Shown: positions 57,286 through 64,000 of the stretch, in pieces | Position numbering within the stretch: the stretch's first letter is position 1 | Layout: the number at the start of each line of letters is the position of its first letter | Source of the DNA: Emmonsiellopsis sp. PD_33 | Taxonomy: Eukaryota > Ascomycota > Eurotiomycetes > Onygenales > Ajellomycetaceae | DNA length: 64,000 nt | Assembly: GCA_032988165.1 (NCBI GenBank) | Contig: JANTQF010000023.1 | Coordinates: forward strand, 62,001-126,000 | Direction: 5' to 3' | Translations under genes and position numbers: made by a program | The notes under the pieces: model-generated | What the model saw: the letters and a program-made list of their open reading frames with translations, nothing else | What the model was told of the DNA's origin: nothing | The model's database searches: none

Positions 57286-57603
57286 ATGCACGGGAAGTGG
57301 ACTGCGCCCGAGGACGTCTTCATCGTGACATTGCGTCTGGGAACAGGCTTCTCGTGGCGGGAACTCGAGACCGAATTCAACAGCAGATTCCCGCCTGCCA
57401 CCGCCAAGGATCTGGAGTCGCGATACAACAAGACCCTGCGGCCCGGAAGGAACGTCGCGCCGCAGGACAGGCGGGTTTCGGACATCATCGACGACTATCG
57501 CCACTACGGCGGGCTGGACACAGAAAGCGACGCTGACTTCGAGGTTATCCAGGCTGCCCTGCTGATCCTAGACGACTACCCAACTCGTCGTCTGTGGTAT
57601 TAG
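57286..57603 (+). CDS. Small SANT/Myb-like hypothetical protein B
   Basis: Single exon, 105 aa, ATG in GACCATGCAC. MHGKWTAPEDVFIVTLRLGTGFSWRELETEFNSRFP-like (about 1-36) has the Trp-Glu/Asp-FIV-Trp spacing of a Myb/SANT domain, followed by DLESRYNKTLRPGRN, the basic recognition-helix position. A second half (DIIDDYRHYGGLD, LLILDDYPTRRLWY) is unrelated to known domains I recognise. It probably binds DNA or chromatin; this is inference from the fold pattern. Confidence 0.68.
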   Translation: MHGKWTAPEDVFIVTLRLGTGFSWRELETEFNSRFPPATAKDLESRYNKTLRPGRNVAPQDRRVSDIIDDYRHYGGLDTESDADFEVIQAALLILDDYPTRRLWY

Positions 57604-57837
57604 GCATCTTGAGGTGAGTGTTTGCGTGTCTCATTCCGAGCAGATATGTCCCGCGTCCCCGTTGCCTCTCCATCCCCAGCCTTCCTCTGTTCTCCTATCC
57701 CCATGTTTTTGCTGCTGTCACCCTCGCCGTGAGATACGCGAATAGAGCTCCGTTCGATTGAGTGCGCGGGCGCATTATGTCACGAGATAGCGATAGCTCT
57801 ATGTCCGTTGTTAGCACTCTGTGCCGGTGCTTTTGGG

Positions 57838-58279
57838 TCAGTTATCCAACATACAAGCCTTCTTTTTCAAAAACTCCGCATCGCTTTCCTTGTTGCTATT
57901 CCGCGCTTCTTCCACCATGGCGGCAATACCGCGATCCTGGAGTGGCTTCTACGCGGGGTCAGCACGGCAGTCCAAAGGAAAACAGAGCATATGGAAATGG
58001 CATACGGATAGGCATTTCTTGTACTGCTCAAAGAGCTTCTCGCAGTCCTTGTCAGACGTATTGCCACGGAGGAACTCTGGATGATGTTAGGCATATACGA
58101 CCATAAACCTTCCCCGAGGGTGTCCGGAGTCACATACTCTCGCTGTACCAGTTCAAGAAACAAGTGTCATATCGTCTTGACAATTCTGTCAGCTTTCTCA
58201 ACCTTTATAAAGGGGCTGGAGGGCTCTGCGGGACATACTCCTTGATTTCGTTGCATTCTGGAGCTAGAGAAGCTGACAT
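57838..58279 (-). CDS. MDM35: Mitochondrial twin-CX9C protein MDM35
   Basis: Four exons (minus): 58239-58279, 58138-58175, 58006-58076 and 57838-57948, only 41, 38, 71 and 111 bp, giving 86 aa with every join in phase. Start MSASLAPECNEIKERYDTCF, then NWYSEKFLRGN, DCEKLFEQYKKCL and LQDRGIAAMVEEAR: the TRIAP1/Mdm35 signature. Cys9/Cys19 and Cys38/Cys48 form two exact CX9C pairs for Mia40-dependent oxidation. Mdm35 partners Ups1/Ups2 to shuttle phosphatidic acid and phosphatidylserine across the intermembrane space. Divergent from RRP6. Ordinary ORF search misses this gene. Confidence 0.92.
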
Positions 58280-58695
58280 GATGAGTGTAGGGAACTTGAA
58301 AGCGGTGACGAGCCCGGCGACAGGTCCGCAACGTCGAAATATAGCTATTAGCAAAGCGAGAAAGCAGTGTAGTGAGAGACTTCCCACGGATATCTAGAGA
58401 GCAGCAGTACAAAAAGTATTTGGTCGTCCAGCCCGAGCCCGAATTTATACTCGCCGCCGCCGCCGGATACGCTAGCGGCAAACAGCGACAGCCTCCCGGG
58501 ACATTGATTCTCCGGCGCCAGTTCCAGGTCTTTGATTTTATTTTTCTGAACAACCGCATTTTTCTACTACATCCCGCCATATTGAAAACCGCTGTCAAGA
58601 GCCCCCCCCCGCGCGTTCGTTGTCCCGTTTCCCGCCTTTGAGCTGTGCTGGGACCTGTCTATCTGGATAATGAACCGGGTGTAGTGACCGCATTC
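58280..58695. promoter_or_regulatory. Bidirectional promoter MDM35 / RRP6
   Basis: 416 bp between the divergent starts. GC-rich around 58,434-58,520 and CpG-rich. Short frames are not supported. Confidence 0.4.
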
Positions 58696-61111
58696 ATGGA
58701 GATCGCAACAGACTTTGCTGCTTATCAGGAGCAGGTTCAGGCCGCACTGATCAAAGCTACCAGAACTACCGGGCAGATATCGTCAGAGGACCTGAGTTTC
58801 CACCGGTCCCTTGACGCGGACATATCGGATTCTCTCGATGAGCAAAGCGGGCGTCTACTCAGTCTCACCAATTCTATCTTGAAGGTTGCCACGTCAGGTT
58901 CTGACTTGGAGGTCCGCGAGCTGCAGGATGAGGATGGCGTGGAAGAAAACTGGAGAGCTGTTGTTGACGTGATTGACGAGCTTTTGGAAAAGGCAGATGC
59001 TTGTCTAGATGAGTTTACAGGAATAATCAAGAAGATCAGCCCGTCGCAAGAAGAGCGAGGCCTTACCCTTGGCAGGAAAGCTCCAAATTCTCAGTTCCCC
59101 AGCGTCTATGATTTCGGCCCCTCCAAAATTTCCAAGCCACAGCTTTTATTTACTTCGCCTCCGGACAACAATGACCCTGCACCCTTTAAACCTCTTCTCC
59201 GATCCAAGCCCCATGCCATAAAACCGCTCTCTGCTAGCCTAGGTGACAGCGCTACCTCGTGAGTATACATGCTTTTCCCTAATTGTACCCGGCCAGCTCT
59301 CCAATGCTAACTGAGATGCTATTGTTCTTAGCTACAACCATCCTTACGAAGTTGAAATTCGCAATTCTCGCTACCCTTTGTCGGCATACTCTATTTCAAC
59401 CCCCGCTCAATTCAAACCCTTTGAAACCACGACCGCTACATTCGTGGATACTCTGGAAGGAGTCCACTCGATGTTAGCAGAGCTCAAATCTGCCAAGGAA
59501 ATAGCGATTGACTTGGAACACCATGACGCCCATTCATACCACGGTCTCGTTTGTCTCATGCAAATCAGCACCCGTGACAAGGACTGGATTGTTGATACCC
59601 TAAAGCCATGGCGGGAGGAACTTCAAGTGTTGAACGAGGTGTTTGCGGATCCGAATATCTTGAAGGTGCTCCACGGATCCACTATGGATATTATCTGGTT
59701 GCAGCGTGATCTTGGTCTCTATATTGTCGGTCTCTTCGATACGTACCATGCGTCGGTAGCCTTAAACTACCCGAAGAAAAGTCTGAAATATCTTCTAGAG
59801 AAGTTTGTAAACTTCCAGGCAGAAAAACAGTACCAAATGGCAGACTGGAGGCTTCGACCACTCCTGCCCGGTATGTTTGACTACGCGAGATCAGATACTC
59901 ACTACCTCCTCTACATCTACGACCATTTAAGAAACGAACTTCTAGAGCACTCGACTCCTAATGAAAGCCTAGTGGATTATGTTCTTGAAAAATCGAAGGA
60001 AGAAGCACTGCAACAATATGAACGGCCTGTATATAACGAAGCAACCGGAGAAGGGCCTGGCGGCTGGTATGATGTTCTTGCTCGCAATTCTTCGCTGTTT
60101 AGCCGTGAGCAGCTCGCCGTCTTTCGTGCAGTCCATCAGTGGAGAGATAAAACTGCTCGATCCGAGGATGAAGGTGTTCAGTACGTTCTTTCAAAGCAGT
60201 CTCTCTTCAAGATTGCCCACGCGATGCCTCTAGACCCGGTTTCTCTGTTGAGGACTGTCGCTCCTGTTTCTCCTATCGTCAGAGCCCGGGCGTCGGAATT
60301 AGTCCAAGTAATCAAAGAAGCAAAAATCGCGGGAGCAACGGGTCCAGATCTTATAGATGTACTCCGCCCATACAGCAAACGAAAGCCAGGGGATGAATCC
60401 GGGACCCAGACACCCATAAAATCGCCTGTGTCTCCGACAAATGACCGCCCTATAGCTGGCAGGGCCGAGGTCTCCCAGTTCTGGGGGTCAGCCATTGACA
60501 AGCAACCCGATCCCCCCGTCCCTGTGTCTCATTCTTTGGCAGCTACCGCAGAGGCGTTTCTGCTGTCTCTACCCCTACCCTCTTCATTGACGAAAGTATC
60601 AGACCGCCATATCAAACCAGATTACGATAGCCCTGCAGCACCTTCCCCAACGCCCAAACCACAAGAGCCTGCCCCGAAACCTAGCCCTGCAAATGAAGTT
60701 TTTACTATTAAACAATTCGGCGCTCCAAAGAAACGAAAAACTAGTCCAACGGAAGCCGCCGCGGAAGAAGAAACAGCTTTGACAATACCACTGTCCGACC
60801 CTCTCACCATGACCGATTCCACATCCTCCCATTCCGATAACAAGGCGCAGAGCCGCCGGCAAAAGAGGAAGAAACAGAAAACCGGATCAGGACCCGGGCA
60901 GAACAACGACGCATCTAGCCCTGCCCCCTTCGATTATAGCACAGCCGAATCGGTTCTCCATGCAAAACCGACGGATCCCAATGCGGCGTATCCTCCCGGT
61001 CGTCGTCAGAAACGACAGTTTAACCCATACGCCAAGGCAATGGATGCACCCAAGGGAATGCGGAAAGCGCAAAAGGAAATCGAGGGTAAATCGTATACGT
61101 TTAGGAAATAA
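58696..61111 (+). CDS. RRP6: Exosome 3'-5' exonuclease RRP6
   Basis: Exons 58696-59258 and 59332-61111, 780 aa; the 73-bp intron splits a Ser codon. The N-terminal PMC2NT-type region (about 10-180, binds the Rrp47 cofactor) precedes the DEDD-Y exonuclease: IAIDLEHHD (Asp248, Glu250), HGSTMDI (Asp307), and DYARSDTHYL (Tyr372, Asp376). An HRDC domain follows (about 435-515), then a long disordered basic tail with KKRKTS and QSRRQKRKKQKTG, a likely nuclear signal. Rrp6 trims and degrades nuclear RNA in the exosome, linking with the Nab3-like protein of this window. All catalytic residues are present. Confidence 0.96.
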
Positions 61112-64000
61112 ACACATTCCAGCTAGGTGTGCATGTGGTGATCAAATCATCGGCATTTCCATGGTTGTTTTTCTATTTGCTTCACGGTTGTCTCGTCACA
61201 TCTCCCGCTCGGATTTTTATGGCGTCTAATCGGTCTGACCGCATCGTGCGGCCGCTTGTTATTGCTTCTCTACCAACTGGGTTTCGATGTACTGATGGGC
61301 GCGTATGGCGCGGATGTTTCTATTTGATTTAACCATTCCTGGTGGATACACACACGATTGCACATGGAATAGATACCAAATAAAAAAGCTAATTTCTGAT
61401 TCATTAAGCCTTGTTCGTGTGTAGATAGCTCATCCCATTACAGGAGTATTTAGTGCAGTCCATGTCCCTGAAACTCATCCTGGTCCCATACACCTGCAGT
61501 TTCTAGACATGGTTCCATTCAGGTTCAGCATCATTCTATCATCCCCTTGGTAGTTATCAGTTACCTAGATCAAGAATGGGACTGGGACCAAACAAACCAA
61601 AGCCAAACCAAACCCTGAGAAATGCCCTGGTCCCAGTTTGGTTGAACATGTAAAGAGGGGAGTTGCGCTGCCTAATAAGGGGAGGGGGCAAGATGGTCTT
61701 AAGCTAGTACGTGCTGTACAATGTATATAGATGGATATATTAAGTTGCAGATGCTATGTGGATCTATATGTAGGCGCGGAAACGGAGAAGGAAGTATGTA
61801 TATTTGTTTAGACGGTTTAGGTTGGAAATATGCAGGTATGCGTGGATGCAGATAGATGGCGGATTATGGGGATGCAGGCCGCATGTACGGAGATGTATGT
61901 AGGCATGTATGTGCACTGGTGGATAGTCACATATTTGGAATATTCATTATGCAGGTACAGTCACAACGGTGGATTAGTTAGTTTTTGGAAAGTCCCAAAA
62001 AAGAAAGGTTAGGGAAGAGCTTTCAGGAGACTTGTATATAGTATGTAACGGCTATATTCATTTCTTTGCTGTCATATTTGCTGAGTAGTAATGTTTAAAT
62101 AACCATAATCCCCCCTTGAAGCATCATTTAATGGTGGTTGGGACCCAAGTAAGAAGAGGGGGACTGTGATAGATAGTTAACTACTACATTAATTGCCCAA
62201 TGAGTTCTGCTACATACAGTAACTACATAGATATGAAAACCATTCGTTCGACCGTAGATAGCAACTCCGTAACTAGTTAAACAAGAGATGTAAATCAATC
62301 TATGTATCGGCTCATATACTTCACTAACCCCCTCTCTCAACATTTAGTTAACTAGTTAGTTTAAGCCACATGTGCCCATCCGTGGTTTAGTTAACTACCA
62401 TAGTTCACCCAATATCTGAGATCGAAACGCCCCCACTCATCGATGAATGATCTCCACCCATTAATGACGATTCATGGATCTAGTTGATGGGACACCGAGC
62501 AAATCCGACTTCTACTACTCCATACGCACGAGAGTAGGTTTCTATTCGATGGAGCTAGAAAGATGGGGGAGGTGTGGTGGGAGTGAAAGCTATGTTGGCT
62601 AGTATCTAACTGCTATTTAGTATTGTATGTGTGTAGATACACAAGGGCAGAAATGATAAGCTGGGTTGCTAGGAGGGAAGGAAAGGAAAGGAAAGGAAAG
62701 AAAAAGGATTTAACAAACAGTTTATATCACAGCAACCCACCCCTTGGTTGAACCCCTTTACGGCCATTGATATTTATCCTTGGTACTCTCCCATCTCCTC
62801 AAATCGAGGAAATAGGGAAAGGTGCAATGGTAAAATAAGTACAAGGATTCATTCTGTTTTATTCTGTTCAGGGGAAGGGGTTTCTGTTCTGATCTAATAT
62901 ATTTCTGCTCTGGTCTATTTTGTTCTGACAGGAAAGTTCAGAGAGTCTGTATGTAGATGGGATGGGGCTGGTTGGATGTCTATGTATAGTTAACAGCTGG
63001 TGATGGCTCTGTCTGGGACGCAACTATGAACCACAGCTTAACTAAAGGAAGAAATGAATGGAGAAGGAGGATTCTGTGCAGTTATTATAGTTAAGTTAAT
63101 AGTGATGATATTGGTAAAATGTATTATTTTCAGTAAGGAGGTTAGAGGAGAGACAATGTCTTGTCTGATCGATAAATCCTGCTTCTGTGGATTCCTTTTT
63201 TTTCTTTTTCTTCCTCCACATTATCCAGGCTGACTGACGGCCTACAGGCTAGGTAGTTACGGAGCACACTGTACAGCCATGACGTCCGCTGCCAATGGGG
63301 GTCGGTTGCTCAGGAAAGCCGAGACATTCCTTATCTCCAGACTCCAGACTCCTGTCTGTGCATCTGCCCACTGGGTCCTTTTGCCGCAAGAAGCAAAAAA
63401 ATAAGGGCAACTTACGTCCGTAGTTTAATGCAGCCTGCAGGGGAAAAAAAGCAAAAGCAAAGGATAAAAAAAAAATTCAAAGGAGGAACACTAAAGTAAA
63501 AAAAGGGCTGATTACTGGCTTGCGCAATGCTCACTGCTCAGTGATTGGCAATGAGATCATCCCGAGATTCCCTCCGGTGGAGCTCTCGAGAAGTAAGCGA
63601 GCTGTACAACACCATTGTCTATTTTTCTGGGGTTGATCAATATGATCTGTAATAATGTTGCTCGCTTAGTAGCGGGGCATGGCCATGGCGGCATTGCCGA
63701 AGGAGGACGCCGGACGGTGCAGTGTGTTCCCTTCACTGGAATTTGTAAGGCTTGGTGGGGGGTTTGGATTCATGATGAGCCTGAGGTGAAGTTAACAGCC
63801 AGTCCAGGGTTCAGTCAAATAGGTATCAGGCGCCTCGGCAATGTCAGCGTGAACCTGATGTATTTGTAGCAAGAACAAGGGATGGATATATACGGCCGAG
63901 ACGCGGTATTTATGCGAGCCGATTCAGCAGAATGTCTCGTCTCCCTTTCTGCTAAAAGTTCTCGCTACTGCAGGACGGATCACTGGGCAGCGGACAGCGA
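61112..64000. other. Gene-free right end with regulatory-looking repeats
   Basis: 2.9 kb with no supported gene. It holds a 10-bp inverted repeat (61,581-61,637), three AGTTAACT palindromes between 62,175 and 62,396, a GAAAG pentamer run (about 62,675-62,705), and TTCTG-rich DNA near 62,850-62,930. This could be the large promoter of a gene beyond the window. Confidence 0.4.
62175..62396. promoter_or_regulatory. Cluster of AGTTAACT palindromes
   Basis: Perfect AGTTAACT at 62,175-62,182, 62,346-62,353 and 62,389-62,396, with near copies (AACTAGTTAA) at 62,271-62,280. A fourth perfect copy sits at 3,630. Repeated palindromic octamers in a long intergenic region suggest a dimeric factor site, by inference. 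Confidence 0.3.

Noticed and set aside
58645..58695. Upstream start for RRP6
   Set aside because: Begins with CTG, not ATG; the added 17 residues are not RRP6-like. The ATG at 58,696 gives the usual start.

Overview
The window reads as nuclear DNA of a filamentous ascomycete. Genes are spaced eukaryote-style and carry short introns (about 45-150 bp, GT...AG, with CTAAC/CTAAT-like branch sites). Every recognisable product has its closest match in Eurotiomycete-type fungi. Gene-rich DNA interrupted by a long AT-rich, CpG-free block suggests Onygenales (Blastomyces/Emmonsia/Coccidioides-like); that placement is inference. I rebuilt exon structures by hand, checking that each exon join keeps phase and that splice sites are canonical.

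Left part (1-16 kb, accessory flavour): about 2.4 kb without a gene, then an uncharacterised fungal protein (2458-3381), Golgi tether subunit COG5, a tail-to-tail pair of an AATase-fold acyltransferase and a DHA1 drug:H+ antiporter, a four-exon secreted cysteine-containing protein of unknown function, a broken NACHT/NLR-type gene, and a six-exon fructosamine-kinase-like phosphotransferase.

Middle (17-32.4 kb, housekeeping): SYS1 and COA6 share a divergent promoter, as do NAB3-like and a mitochondrial GGQ (ICT1-type) peptidyl hydrolase, and UTP6 and CWH43. A small amphipathic-helix protein and the replication licensing factor CDT1 follow. CDT1 has MluI cell-cycle boxes upstream and a PIP-degron-like N-terminus.

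AT-rich block (about 33,344-45,037): reading every line I found no CpG dinucleotide in 11.7 kb. The block has no intact gene but contains minisatellites, tandem repeats, an edge hairpin and long frames interrupted by few stops. It looks like old transposon or duplicated coding DNA that lost its CpGs by a RIP-like or methyl-cytosine deamination process.

Right part (45-64 kb): a FAD monooxygenase and a class I SAM methyltransferase form a divergent pair hard against the block edge (possible small metabolite locus). Then come MSH2, a small two-TM protein, GPI1, two small divergent SANT-like proteins, MDM35 (four tiny exons) head-to-head with RRP6, and 2.9 kb of gene-free DNA.

Functional themes: Golgi and endomembrane (COG5, SYS1), GPI-anchor synthesis and remodelling (GPI1, CWH43), nuclear RNA metabolism (NAB3-like, UTP6, RRP6), mitochondrial intermembrane-space CX9C-type proteins (COA6, MDM35) and genome maintenance (CDT1, MSH2). 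These genes are scattered, not clustered by pathway.
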